Assembly: GCF_964063325.1 (NCBI RefSeq)
Contig: NZ_OZ061315.1
Location: 4,402,001 to 4,466,000 of the forward strand
Source of the DNA: Hafnia alvei
GTDB lineage: Bacteria; Pseudomonadota; Gammaproteobacteria; Enterobacterales; Enterobacteriaceae
Direction of reading: 5' to 3'
DNA: 64,000 nucleotides
The position numbers and the translations under genes are program-made. Below, piece by piece: positions 31,829 to 40,556 of the stretch (the first letter of the stretch is position 1; the number at the start of each line of letters is the position of its first letter). The notes beneath the pieces are model-generated. The model had not been told where the DNA came from, did no database searches, and saw only the letters and a program-made list of their open reading frames with translations.

Positions 31829-33643
31829 TCACAGGTCTTCTTCGTCCCAGTCATTCATCTGCCGCCGCTCATGCTGCATCTCACGCTGGAAAATGTCCTC
31901 CAGCTCGCGCCTAGCCTCTTTGACACGCGAAATCTGCGTCACGTCGCCCTGATGATGGGGCATCAACTCACGCAGCATGCGCATATCCAAACGACGGAAA
32001 TGCTGCTGTGCCCGATGCGCCTGATGAGGATGCATACCCAGTTCCATCAACGCCTTGCGGCCTAGCTCCAGCGCACTAGAAAACGTTTCACGGCTAAATT
32101 GATTCACACCAGCCATCAACAATTCATGCGCTTCAACGCGGCCACGCGCACGCGCCAGAATTTTTAAATGTGGGAAATGCTGCTGGCACAAATGCACCAC
32201 GGCGAGGGTATCTTCTGGCTCATTACAGGTCACAACAATCGCCTCCGCCTTTTCAGCCCCAGCTGCGCGCAGCAGTTCAAGCTCGGTGGCATCACCGTAA
32301 TAAACTTTATACCCATAACGACGCATCATACTGACGGCACTCACATCACGTTCCAAAACCGTGATCCGCATTTTGTTGGCCATCAGCAGGCGCCCAATAA
32401 CCTGACCAAAACGCCCGAAGCCAACGATAATCACCTGAGGATCGTCATCCTCTACAAACGGAGCTTCCTCGTCCTCGTCCGGCGGGTTGTAGCGTTTCTC
32501 CAAAATACGATCGACCAGCTGCATTAACAGCGGCGTAGTCACCATTGAAAGCGTAACAATCACCAGCAGCAGCGCCATTTGATCGCCCTGCAATAGTTTT
32601 TGTGTACTGGCCGCAGAGAACAGCACAAAGGCAAACTCCCCTCCTTGACTCAGCACCGCGGCAAACTGCATACGCACCGAACGGCGAATTCCGGCAATGC
32701 GAGCGAGCAGGTATAACACACCGCCTTTTACCGCGACTAAGATAGCGACGCCAGCCAATACCTCTGGCAAATGGGTGTATAGAATGCCCAAATTCAGCGC
32801 CATACCTACGGAGATGAAAAACAGCCCCAGCAGTAGGCCCTTAAACGGTTCAATCGCAATTTCTAGCTCATGCTGGAACTCACTCTCGGCCAGGAGTACG
32901 CCCGCGATAAACGTCCCCATCGCCATCGAAACGCCCAATGCATCCATGAACATGGCTGAGCCAAGCACCACTAACAATGCGGCGGCGGTGAAAATCTCAC
33001 GCACGCCGGTTGCTGCGATATAGCGGAAAATGGGCCGCAGTAAGAAACGCCCACCAATCAGCATGCCCAACAAAGCACCCACTTTGATGGCAATAAATGT
33101 CCAATCAGTATCTTTGTTGCTGGAGCCAACTAAAACAGGAATTAACGCCAGCGCAGGAATAACGGCCATATCTTGAAACAGCAATACCGAGAAGCCGAGC
33201 TGACCGCCTTCGTTGCGGTTCATGCCCTTCTCTCGCATCGTCTGCAAAGCCATCGCGGTGGAAGACATCGCCAACCCAATTCCGCCAATAACTGCAGCCT
33301 GCCATGAAAAATCTGTTAACAGCAATAAACCACTAAGAATGGCAGCGGTAAGCAAAACCTGCCCAGCTCCGACACCAAAAATGGAGCGTCGAAGCGACCA
33401 CAGCTTGCTAGGATTAAGCTCTAATCCAATGATAAAAAGCAGGAATACAACACCCAGCTCCGAAAAATGCAGGATCTCATCCACGTCACGAATGAACCCT
33501 AACCCCCACGGACCAATCGCGATACCCGCTATCAAAAAGCCAAGCACGGTACCAATACCAATCCGCCGCGCAATCGGCACTGCCACGACGGCTGCAAATA
33601 AGAACAGCAGTATCGCTGGTAAGAGTGAGCCTTCTTCGGTCAT
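31829..33643 (-). CDS. kefB: Glutathione-regulated potassium efflux antiporter KefB
   Basis: K+/H+ antiporter that acidifies the cytoplasm when toxic electrophiles form glutathione adducts. The ATG at 33643 gives 604 residues (E. coli 601). The CPA2 exchanger domain has about 12 spans with the essential Asp in LLFQDMAVIPAL, followed by an RCK_N domain with the nucleotide motif IIVGFGRFGQVIGR (about 402-415) and a charged C-terminus. Its start overlaps the kefG stop (ATGA), so it is coupled to its ancillary subunit. Confidence 0.97.
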   Translation of the reverse strand: MTEEGSLLPAILLFLFAAVVAVPIARRIGIGTVLGFLIAGIAIGPWGLGFIRDVDEILHFSELGVVFLLFIIGLELNPSKLWSLRRSIFGVGAGQVLLTAAILSGLLLLTDFSWQAAVIGGIGLAMSSTAMALQTMREKGMNRNEGGQLGFSVLLFQDMAVIPALALIPVLVGSSNKDTDWTFIAIKVGALLGMLIGGRFLLRPIFRYIAATGVREIFTAAALLVVLGSAMFMDALGVSMAMGTFIAGVLLAESEFQHELEIAIEPFKGLLLGLFFISVGMALNLGILYTHLPEVLAGVAILVAVKGGVLYLLARIAGIRRSVRMQFAAVLSQGGEFAFVLFSAASTQKLLQGDQMALLLVIVTLSMVTTPLLMQLVDRILEKRYNPPDEDEEAPFVEDDDPQVIIVGFGRFGQVIGRLLMANKMRITVLERDVSAVSMMRRYGYKVYYGDATELELLRAAGAEKAEAIVVTCNEPEDTLAVVHLCQQHFPHLKILARARGRVEAHELLMAGVNQFSRETFSSALELGRKALMELGMHPHQAHRAQQHFRRLDMRMLRELMPHHQGDVTQISRVKEARRELEDIFQREMQHERRQMNDWDEEDL

Positions 33644-34194
33644 AAACTGCCGCCTCCAGCCAAAGGTGATTCCAGCCATTGCCCGTAGGCCTTGGCATGC
33701 GTTTGCAAAACGTCAGGCTTGAGTCGGCGAGCCCAGTAGACCACCATCGGCGTCATCCAATGCATATGGCACATGGCTGCCGTGAGCTCAAATGGACGCA
33801 AAACTTCATCCATAGTGTAACGGTTGTAGCCGCCCATTTGATAAGCACCTTCAGGCTCACCGGTTGTGACGACGCTGCGCCAATATTTTCCCCGCAGAGC
33901 ATTACCACCAACGCCGCTGGCAAAACCGCGCGACAACACGCGATCCAGCCACTCTTTCAACAAGGCGGGACAGCTATAGGTATAAAGGGGGTGTTGAAAA
34001 ACAATGATTTGATGTTCACGCAGCAGTTTCTGCTCATGATGAATATCAATAAAAAAATCAGGATAGTGCGCGTAGAGATCGTGCACAGTGACATGTTCCA
34101 ACTGCTGTGCCGGCTGCAGTAAAACTCGGTTTGCAACCGAGTCCTGTGATTCCGGATGGGCATACAGCAGCAATACTTTCGGTGGCTGCGACAT
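33640..34194 (-). CDS. kefG: Ancillary quinone oxidoreductase KefG of the KefB system
   Basis: Flavodoxin-fold NAD(P)H:quinone oxidoreductase-like subunit needed for full KefB activity. The 184 residues equal E. coli. The N-terminal segment PPKVLLLYAHPESQDSVANR and the flavin-site segment QHPLYTYSCPALLKEWLDRV are typical of the family. It is the first gene of kefG-kefB-yheV, divergent from yheS, and overlaps kefB by 4 bp. Confidence 0.96.
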   Translation of the reverse strand: MSQPPKVLLLYAHPESQDSVANRVLLQPAQQLEHVTVHDLYAHYPDFFIDIHHEQKLLREHQIIVFQHPLYTYSCPALLKEWLDRVLSRGFASGVGGNALRGKYWRSVVTTGEPEGAYQMGGYNRYTMDEVLRPFELTAAMCHMHWMTPMVVYWARRLKPDVLQTHAKAYGQWLESPLAGGGSL

Positions 34195-34345
34195 CTATTC
34201 CCCTCCCCAAAGCGTCGTCATCGGTGAGCATTTCAGCTACCATGCAGCGCTAAGATTAAAATTAATAGTATGCGTGTTCTGAAAACTTATTATTGTTCAC
34301 GCAAAAACAACCGTAATTTAACACATTTCTAATAGACGGCGCTTT

Positions 34346-36274
34346 ATGATTGTTTTCTCATCGCTACAAATTCGACGCGGTACCCGCGTTCTGCTAGACA
34401 ATGCCAGTGCAACGGTTAACCCCGGCCAGAAAGTGGGTCTGGTGGGTAAAAATGGCTGTGGGAAATCAACGCTGCTGTCGCTGTTAAAAGGTGAAATAAG
34501 TGCCGATGCCGGCAGTTTCAACTTTCCTGGTAACTGGGCGCTGGCGTGGGTCAACCAAGAAACTCCAGCGCTCAACGTGCCCGCTTTAGAGTATGTACTC
34601 GACGGTGACCGCGAATTCCGCCAGCTAGAGTCTGAACTCAACGACGCAAACGAACGCAACGACGGCAACGCCATCGCATTAGTGCATGGAAAACTGGACG
34701 CCATCCAAGCGTGGACAATCCGCTCTCGCGCTTCCAGCCTGCTACACGGTTTAGGCTTTAGCCAAAGCCAACTCGAAGAACCGGTAAAATCCTTCTCCGG
34801 TGGCTGGCGTATGCGCCTTAACCTTGCTCAAGCGCTGATTTGCCGCTCCGATTTACTGCTTCTCGATGAGCCTACCAACCACCTCGACTTAGATGCGGTG
34901 ATTTGGCTAGAACGTTGGCTGAAAAGCTATACCGGCACCTTGATCCTTATCTCCCATGACCGTGATTTTCTCGATCCGATCGTGGACAAAATCTTGCATA
35001 TCGAACAAGAGCAAATGTTCGAATACACCGGCAACTATTCTTCATTCGAGCAACAGCGCGCCACTAAACTTTCGCAACAGCAATCTATGTATGAAAGCCA
35101 GCAACAGCGCGTCGCGCATCTGCAAAGCTACATCGATCGCTTCAAAGCCAAGGCCTCTAAAGCTAAGCAGGCACAAAGCCGCGTGAAAATGCTAGAACGA
35201 ATGGAGCTCATTGCACCAGCTCATGTCGACAATCCATTCCACTTCAGCTTCCGCGAACCAGAGAGCCTGCCTAATCCATTGCTGCGCATGGAAAAAGTGA
35301 GCGCCGGCTACGGTGACAAAACTATTCTGGATTCCATCAAGCTGAATCTGGTTCCCGGTTCTCGCATTGGCCTGCTAGGCCGCAACGGCGCAGGTAAATC
35401 CACGCTAATCAAGCTGCTGGCCGGTGAATTAGCGCCGCAAAAAGGCGAAATCGGTTTAGCCAAAGGCGTGAAGTTAGGCTACTTCGCTCAGCATCAGTTG
35501 GAGTATTTACGCTCAGATGAATCGCCGTTGCAGCATCTTACCCGCTTCGCCCCACGCGAAACGGAACAGCAACTGCGTGACTACCTAGGTGGTTTTGGTT
35601 TCCGCGGCGATAAAGTCACCGAGCACACCGCACGTTTTTCCGGCGGCGAAAAAGCGCGTCTGGTATTAGCACTGGTCGTATGGCAGCGCCCTAATCTATT
35701 ACTGCTCGATGAACCGACTAACCATCTCGATTTAGACATGCGTCAAGCGCTGACCGAAGCCCTCATCGACTTCGAAGGCGCGTTGGTGGTGGTTTCCCAT
35801 GACCGTCACTTACTACGTTCAACGACCGACGATCTGTACTTGGTACACGATGGTCAAGTTGAGCCATTTGCTGGCGATCTGGAAGATTATCAACAGTGGA
35901 TGATTGACCTACAACGTCAACAGGCACAGCAAGACTCCAATAAGAGCGAAGGCGAAACTAGCGGAAACAGCGCTCAGGCGCGCAAAGATCAAAAGCGCCG
36001 TGCCGCCGAATTCCGCACTCAGACTCAGCCGATCCGTAAGCACATCATGAAGATGGAGCTGCAAATGGAAAAACTGAGCACGCAGTTAGCCGTACTCGAA
36101 GAAAAGTTGGCTGATAGCGAACTGTATGACATCAGCCGCAAAGCGGAGCTGACTGAATGCCTACAGCAGCAGAATCAAACCAAAGCCGCGCTAGAAGAAG
36201 CTGAGATGGAATGGTTAGATGGGCAGGAAAAGCTGGAAGTCATGACCAAAGCCTTTGAGGCTGAAAGCGAATAA
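34346..36274 (+). CDS. yheS: ABC-F family ATPase YheS
   Basis: Cytosolic twin-ATPase of the ABC-F class, which binds ribosomes to relieve stalled translation; it has no membrane domain. The 642 residues compare with about 637 in E. coli. First cassette: Walker A GKNGCGKST, signature FSGGWRMR, Walker B LLLLDEPTNHLD. Second cassette: GRNGAGKST, FSGGEKAR and LLLLDEPTNHLD. The linker (about 240-300) and a coiled-coil C-terminal region (about 535-640) are basic/acidic. Divergent from kefG. Confidence 0.96.
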   Translation: MIVFSSLQIRRGTRVLLDNASATVNPGQKVGLVGKNGCGKSTLLSLLKGEISADAGSFNFPGNWALAWVNQETPALNVPALEYVLDGDREFRQLESELNDANERNDGNAIALVHGKLDAIQAWTIRSRASSLLHGLGFSQSQLEEPVKSFSGGWRMRLNLAQALICRSDLLLLDEPTNHLDLDAVIWLERWLKSYTGTLILISHDRDFLDPIVDKILHIEQEQMFEYTGNYSSFEQQRATKLSQQQSMYESQQQRVAHLQSYIDRFKAKASKAKQAQSRVKMLERMELIAPAHVDNPFHFSFREPESLPNPLLRMEKVSAGYGDKTILDSIKLNLVPGSRIGLLGRNGAGKSTLIKLLAGELAPQKGEIGLAKGVKLGYFAQHQLEYLRSDESPLQHLTRFAPRETEQQLRDYLGGFGFRGDKVTEHTARFSGGEKARLVLALVVWQRPNLLLLDEPTNHLDLDMRQALTEALIDFEGALVVVSHDRHLLRSTTDDLYLVHDGQVEPFAGDLEDYQQWMIDLQRQQAQQDSNKSEGETSGNSAQARKDQKRRAAEFRTQTQPIRKHIMKMELQMEKLSTQLAVLEEKLADSELYDISRKAELTECLQQQNQTKAALEEAEMEWLDGQEKLEVMTKAFEAESE

Positions 36275-36301
36275 GCCTCGCAAAGAGGCTGTAATCGATT
36301 G

Positions 36302-36323
36302 CCAGCGATGAAATATTCGCTGG
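36302..36323. other. Short hairpin between yheS and the hok locus
   Basis: CCAGCGA (36302-36308) and TCGCTGG (36317-36323) form a 7-bp perfect stem with an 8-nt loop. There is no T-run. It may be part of the yheS 3' end or of the toxin mRNA leader. A second weak dyad, AGCGCA/TGCGCT, lies at 36369-36387. Confidence 0.4.
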
Positions 36324-36425
36324 AATCCACTTCGCATAATCTCACAAACCCACTGTTAAGCCCCCGAAAGCGCATTTACTCTGCGCTTGGGTGCTTAGGA
36401 CTGTCTGTCTTAAGCATAGAGTGGT

Positions 36426-36635
36426 ATGGCAGATAGGAAAAAGCCCCACCTGATATTAAATCATCAAGGTGAGGCCAACCCTCATACCCAACAGTGTGAG
36501 GTTAGCCTCTTCCCCGTTGCAAAACAAGGAAAAGGAAAACCCAAAAATGCCACAAAAAACTGTTATTTGGTGTCTATTGATCGTCTGTATAACTCTATTG
36601 GCGTTCATTGGGATCACACATGGATACCTGTGTGA
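36426..36635 (+). CDS. mok: Candidate Mok-like frame overlapping hok
   Basis: A 69-codon frame starts at the ATG at 36426 and overlaps the first 30 codons of hok in another frame. In hok/sok systems a mok frame of about this length covers the hok ribosome site and its translation is needed for hok translation; the antisense RNA blocks mok. The same geometry is seen here, with the antisense terminator dyad inside the first codons. Whether it is translated cannot be judged from sequence alone; only the layout supports it. Confidence 0.5.
   Translation: MADRKKPHLILNHQGEANPHTQQCEVSLFPVAKQGKGKPKNATKNCYLVSIDRLYNSIGVHWDHTWIPV
36437..36492 (-). ncRNA. sok: Candidate Sok-like antisense RNA
   Basis: On the minus strand GCCTCACCTTGA and TCAGGTGGGGC form a stem (36444-36477) followed by TTTTT (36437-36443), a good intrinsic terminator that would end an RNA antisense to the mok start region. 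Upstream, TTGTTT (36522-36527), a 17-bp spacer and TAACCT (36499-36504) form a possible promoter, putting the 5' end near 36492 and the RNA at about 56 nt (R1 Sok is 64 nt). The terminator is clear; the promoter is weak and the 5' end an estimate. Confidence 0.6.
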
Positions 36636-36699
36636 AATACACATCAAAAACGGTAATAAAGAGGTTGCCGCCGTTTTAGCCTACGCATCTAAACGGTAA
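36547..36699 (+). CDS. hok: Hok/Gef family type I toxin
   Basis: A 50-residue peptide, MPQKTVIWCLLIVCITLLAF followed by a short polar tail. Residues 6-24 form one membrane span; the family Cys in LCE (C29) and the tail motif EVAAVLAYAS are present, matching Hok/HokC (which reads LCE and EVAV-FTAYES). Hok toxins insert into the inner membrane and collapse its potential. The upstream purine stretch AAGGAAAAGG serves as the ribosome site. It sits between yheS and tauD, within an overlapping frame, an antisense terminator and a 3' hairpin, so it looks like an intact chromosomal locus. Confidence 0.9.
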   Translation: MPQKTVIWCLLIVCITLLAFIGITHGYLCEIHIKNGNKEVAAVLAYASKR

Positions 36700-36711
36700 G
36701 CGACCTTACGT

Positions 36712-36737
36712 CGAGGTATTCCGCAAGGAATACCTCG
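36712..36737 (+). other. Strong hairpin at the 3' end of the hok transcript
   Basis: CGAGGTATTCC and GGAATACCTCG pair perfectly over 11 bp around a GCAA tetraloop, 12 bp after the hok stop. No long T-run follows. It may stabilise or define the 3' end of the toxin mRNA, as 3' structures do in hok mRNAs. Confidence 0.7.
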
Positions 36738-36769
36738 TTCGTTGGCTGCTCTCTGTTGTGTATCAGTCT

Positions 36770-37633
36770 CTAAGCACCCTTCGTTTCACCGCGATAAAAC
36801 GGCTTATCACCCAGAATAGTCGCTCGATGCATAATTCGGCGCTGAGGCAAATAGTCTGCATTGGCATAATGCTGCGTCACGCGGTTATCCCAAATCGCGA
36901 TATCGTCCTGCTGCCAACGCCAGCGAACTTGAAATTCAGGCTTAGTCGTATGACGGAAAAGGAACTGTAACAGCGCATCGCCTTCTTGCTGAGGAATGCC
37001 CACCAGACGCGTGGTAAATCCTTCGTTCACGAATAGCGCCTGACGCCCACTCACAGGATGCGTTCGCACCACCGGATGCAACAGCGGCGGATGCTGACGT
37101 TTTGCCTGCTGCCAGCGCTGGTGCTCCTCTTCCGAGCGCAGATGCTTATATTCAGGGAACGACTTTTCAAAATCATGCTCGGCTTGCAGGCCGCTCAATA
37201 ATGCCTTGAGCTGAGGTGAAAGCGCCTCGAAGGCGGCAATGCCGCTCGACCACAGCGTATCGCCACCGACTTCTGGCAGGCGTTTAGCGGCTAAAATCGC
37301 GCCCATTGGTGGATTCTCGATAAAAGTCACGTCGGTGTGCCAGTTATCGTTATCTGGAGGATTATCGTTATGCGTGTCGAGCTCAATAATTTCTTCCACG
37401 CCAACCGCATGAGGATAAACCGGATGTATATGCAAATCACCAAAACGTGATGCCAGCTCACGTTGCAGCAACGGTGTGATAGCCTGCCCGCGCGCAAATA
37501 ATACCTGATGCTTTAGCAGTGCGTGATAGAGCTGTTCAAACTGTGAATCACTCAGCGGGCGGGTGAGGTCTATATTGCTAACGACGGCACCAATGGCAGG
37601 GCTTAAAGGTTGAATAGCGAGGCGTTCATTCAT
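36770..37633 (-). CDS. tauD: Taurine dioxygenase
   Basis: Fe(II)/2-oxoglutarate dioxygenase that turns taurine into aminoacetaldehyde and sulfite, giving sulfur. The ATG at 37633 follows GGAGTG and gives 287 residues (E. coli 283). Iron ligands are in NWHTDVTF (HxD) and NRVTQHYAN (His), and the 2-oxoglutarate Arg in RIMHRATI. It overlaps tauC by 4 bp (ATGA); last gene of tauABCD. Confidence 0.97.
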   Translation of the reverse strand: MNERLAIQPLSPAIGAVVSNIDLTRPLSDSQFEQLYHALLKHQVLFARGQAITPLLQRELASRFGDLHIHPVYPHAVGVEEIIELDTHNDNPPDNDNWHTDVTFIENPPMGAILAAKRLPEVGGDTLWSSGIAAFEALSPQLKALLSGLQAEHDFEKSFPEYKHLRSEEEHQRWQQAKRQHPPLLHPVVRTHPVSGRQALFVNEGFTTRLVGIPQQEGDALLQFLFRHTTKPEFQVRWRWQQDDIAIWDNRVTQHYANADYLPQRRIMHRATILGDKPFYRGETKGA

Positions 37634-38475
37634 TTTTTCACTCCATGCCACGGGGTTAAGCGGCGCTGCAAGGCTCTCAGGCCCAATTCCAATGCAAAAG
37701 CAATCAACGCAATAACGCTAATGCCAGCGATAACAACATCCGTAGCTAAAAACTCACCAGCGGACTGAATCATAAATCCTAAACCGCGCGTCGCGGCAAT
37801 CAGCTCTGCGGCCACCAGCGTAGACCAACCTACGCCGAGCCCGATGCGCAGGCCTGTTAAAATTTCAGGTAAGGCATTGGGAAGCACCACATACCACAAC
37901 ACCTGCCAGCGATTTGCCCCCAGCGCTTGAGCCGCACGCACACGAACTTGCTCTACGCTCCGCACACCTGCGGCAGCGGCCAGTGTAACAGGCGCAAAAA
38001 TCGCGAGATAAATCAGCAATATTTTGGATGTTTCACCAATGCCAAACCAGATAACCATCAACGGAAGATAGGCCAGCGGCGGCACCGGACGATAGATTTC
38101 AATAATAGGGTCCAAAATACCGCGTACGGTGGGATTGAGCCCCATCGCAATTCCCACAGGAACCCCAATAACCACGGCGGCAAGCAGCGCGACCAGAATA
38201 CGCCCCAAGCTAGCAGCTAAATGTTGCCCCAACGTCGCATCCATAAAGCCCTGCGTGCTGATGCTCACCAGTTGCTTAAGTACCTGCTGAGGTGCGGGCA
38301 GAAACAGCGGGCTAATAAGCTGCATCGCGGTTACAGCCCACCAGACCAATAAAATGGTCAGCAGCGTGAGTGCGCTGATGATCACGTTTGATGGGATAGC
38401 TCTTTTCTTCTGGTATATGGCTGCTTTGTGCGTGTTCTCAGCGGTATTACCTTTCAGCGTGGAATGAAGACTCAT
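37630..38475 (-). CDS. tauC: Taurine ABC transporter permease
   Basis: Inner-membrane permease of the TauABC importer. The ATG at 38475 gives 281 residues (E. coli 275), with six predicted spans and the EAA-type loop ...RVRAAQALGANRWQVLWYVVLP. The N-terminal 30 residues are polar and cytosolic. Both of its ends overlap neighbours by 4 bp (ATGA), showing tight translational coupling in the operon. Confidence 0.96.
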   Translation of the reverse strand: MSLHSTLKGNTAENTHKAAIYQKKRAIPSNVIISALTLLTILLVWWAVTAMQLISPLFLPAPQQVLKQLVSISTQGFMDATLGQHLAASLGRILVALLAAVVIGVPVGIAMGLNPTVRGILDPIIEIYRPVPPLAYLPLMVIWFGIGETSKILLIYLAIFAPVTLAAAAGVRSVEQVRVRAAQALGANRWQVLWYVVLPNALPEILTGLRIGLGVGWSTLVAAELIAATRGLGFMIQSAGEFLATDVVIAGISVIALIAFALELGLRALQRRLTPWHGVKK

Positions 38476-39254
38476 GACCAAACTCCTTGCGCATGCGGTG
38501 TCCGCTGCTCGAAGACGCGGCCAAGCACATATTCGCGACGTTCAATAAACGCGGGATCGGATTTAATCGCTCGGCATGGCTCACCATCGGCATAGCGCTG
38601 GCCAAAATTCAGCGCCAAGCGTTCAACAATGCGCCCCGGCCCCGGCGACAACAGGATAAGTTCAGAGGCCAAAAACACCGCTTCTTCAATATCATGAGTA
38701 ATCAACAAAATCTGTTTACCCGTTTTACGCCAAACGCCCAGCAGCAACTCTTGCATTTGCTCACGCGTGAACGCGTCGAGTGCGCCGAAAGGTTCATCCA
38801 ATAACAACAGCTGTGGGTTCGCCGCCAAAGCACGGGCGATGCCTACTCGCTGGCGCATTCCGCCCGATAGCTGCCAGATAAAGTGCCGTTCATAGCCTTC
38901 TAGCCCAACCAAGCGCAGCATCCGGAGCGCAATAGCGTCTCGCTCATCGCGCGCCACGCCTTGTAACTGCAAACCAAACACTACGTTGGCTAAAACATTT
39001 CGCCACGGCAGCAGGCCTTCATTTTGAAATACCACCCCGCGCTCCGCACTTGGTCCTGTGACCTCACGACCAGACAGCGTTATCGAACCCGAATCTGGCT
39101 GGCTAAACCCCGCCACCAGATTCAACAACGTGGTTTTTCCACACCCAGACGGCCCGAGCACCACCACCAGTTGTCCACTCGCAATTTGTAATGAGACGTC
39201 TTCCAGAACAGATTTTCCATCATAGGAAGCACTGAGATGATTCACTGACAGCAT
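38472..39254 (-). CDS. tauB: Taurine ABC transporter ATP-binding subunit
   Basis: ATPase of TauABC. The 260 residues compare with 255 in E. coli. Walker A GPSGCGKTT (about 33-41), Q-loop in VVFQNEGLLPWR, signature LSGGMRQR and Walker B LLLLDEPFGALD are in order. AGGAG lies six bases before the ATG. It follows tauA by 10 bp and overlaps tauC by 4 bp. Confidence 0.97.
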   Translation of the reverse strand: MLSVNHLSASYDGKSVLEDVSLQIASGQLVVVLGPSGCGKTTLLNLVAGFSQPDSGSITLSGREVTGPSAERGVVFQNEGLLPWRNVLANVVFGLQLQGVARDERDAIALRMLRLVGLEGYERHFIWQLSGGMRQRVGIARALAANPQLLLLDEPFGALDAFTREQMQELLLGVWRKTGKQILLITHDIEEAVFLASELILLSPGPGRIVERLALNFGQRYADGEPCRAIKSDPAFIERREYVLGRVFEQRTPHAQGVWS

Positions 39255-39264
39255 GGGTAGCTCC

Positions 39265-40263
39265 TTATGACTGAGGTTCAGCCTGCACTTGCTTCACAAA
39301 CTGGTTATTCACAAAGCTGCGGTAATCTGCGGCCACCTGAGGAATTTTGCCCTGCTGCTGTAAAAATACGGCGGTATCATGAATGGCTTTATCTACCGGT
39401 TGGCCCAGCTCGTTAACCTGCTCGGCAACGGGCAGATAACGGTTTCCCTTCACCAATCCCGGAACCTGATCTTGCGGTACTCCGCTCAGCTTAGAGAGCT
39501 TGTCGACGTTCTGCCCGTCTTTTAGCCACTGATCGGGCGCGGCCAAATAGGCCTTTTGTGCCGCTAATGTCGTGCGCGCAAATGCGGTCACAACATCGGG
39601 ATGCTGCTGTGCGAAGTCTTTACGTACGACCCATACATCCAGCGTTGGTGCGCCCCATTTGCCGACCTGTTCTGAGTCAGTTAACACGCTGCCGGTTTTC
39701 GCCAATTCGTTAACCGCTGGAGCCCATACATAAGCGCCATCGATATCACCACGCTGCCATGCCGCCGCAATCGCCGGTGGCTGAAGGTTTAGGATGGTGA
39801 GCTGATCGGGTTTGATCCCCCAATGCTTAAGCGCCGCAAGCAGGCTGTAATGGGTGGTAGACACGAAAGGAACCGCAATGCGCTTACCGATAAGATCCTG
39901 CGGAGATTTAATCTCTTTTTTCACCACCAGCGCTTCTGAGTTACCCAACTGAGAGGCCAGCAGAAAAACCTCAATCGGCAGTCCTTGGCTCACCGCCGCA
40001 GCCAGCGGGCTAGAGCCGATATTACCAATCTGCACGTCGCCAGAAGCTAAGGCTTTCACCACGCTTGAGCCGCTGTCGAACTTACGCCAATCCACCTTCG
40101 CGCCTGAGGCTTTGGCAAACGCATTATCTGCCTGTGCCACTTTGGCCGGTTCTGCGGAGGTTTGATACGCCACGGTCACATCAAGTGCATATGCACTTGT
40201 TGCGGCTAACGAGAGGGTGAGAAACGCAGCCACGCTACGTAAAGAAAAAGTTTTGTTCGTCAT
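39265..40263 (-). CDS. tauA: Taurine-binding periplasmic protein
   Basis: Periplasmic solute-binding protein of TauABC. An N-terminal signal peptide ends at about SLAATSAYA; the mature part starts with VTVAYQTSAEPAKVAQADNA as in E. coli TauA. The full chain is 332 residues (E. coli 320). Two ATGs are adjacent; the second, at 40263, has the better spacing from GGAG and is chosen. First gene of tauABCD, whose E. coli version is switched on by Cbl during sulfur starvation. Confidence 0.97.
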   Translation of the reverse strand: MTNKTFSLRSVAAFLTLSLAATSAYALDVTVAYQTSAEPAKVAQADNAFAKASGAKVDWRKFDSGSSVVKALASGDVQIGNIGSSPLAAAVSQGLPIEVFLLASQLGNSEALVVKKEIKSPQDLIGKRIAVPFVSTTHYSLLAALKHWGIKPDQLTILNLQPPAIAAAWQRGDIDGAYVWAPAVNELAKTGSVLTDSEQVGKWGAPTLDVWVVRKDFAQQHPDVVTAFARTTLAAQKAYLAAPDQWLKDGQNVDKLSKLSGVPQDQVPGLVKGNRYLPVAEQVNELGQPVDKAIHDTAVFLQQQGKIPQVAADYRSFVNNQFVKQVQAEPQS

Positions 40264-40347
40264 CATCTGCTCCGCTTATTTTTCTGTATCAGGAGCACAA
40301 TGCCCTGCGTTGAACACAGTTTTAGCTGAGCACGATTTAGTTAAGAA

Positions 40348-40372
40348 GGAATAAAAAAGTATTCTTTATTCC
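40348..40372. promoter_or_regulatory. Dyad in the tau promoter region
   Basis: GGAATAAA (40348-40355) and TTTATTCC (40365-40372) form 8-bp arms with a 9-nt spacer about 85 bp upstream of tauA. The shape suits a LysR-type regulator such as Cbl or CysB, but that is inference. Confidence 0.4.
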
Positions 40373-40485
40373 AAATAGAGATAATTGCAGCTTACTGATC
40401 CGCTAACTATGGAAACCGTAGCAAGATAGGTCAGTAACTGAAGTAACCGAAAGGCGTTGTGATAAAGACCAAATAAATCTAGCTA

Positions 40486-40519
40486 AATGAGTACATGATC
40501 CGTAAAACATGTACTCATT
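40486..40519. repeat. 12-bp perfect inverted repeat between tauA and the M64 gene
   Basis: AATGAGTACATG (40486-40497) and CATGTACTCATT (40508-40519) are perfect reverse complements with a 10-nt spacer, about 38 bp after the peptidase gene stop. It may be a terminator hairpin without a good U-run or a protein-binding site. Confidence 0.6.
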
Positions 40520-40556
40520 AACCAACATTAAAGAGCTTCACACTTTTAAGTGTAAT

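Noticed and set aside
33213..33722. A 169-codon plus-strand frame opposite kefB
   Set aside because: Overlaps the kefB membrane domain in antisense; low-complexity Pro/Ser/Ile-rich product with no family resemblance.
36275..36289. GCCTC/GAGGC hairpin directly after yheS as a terminator
   Set aside because: Only a 5-bp stem and no T-run follows, so I do not list it as a terminator.
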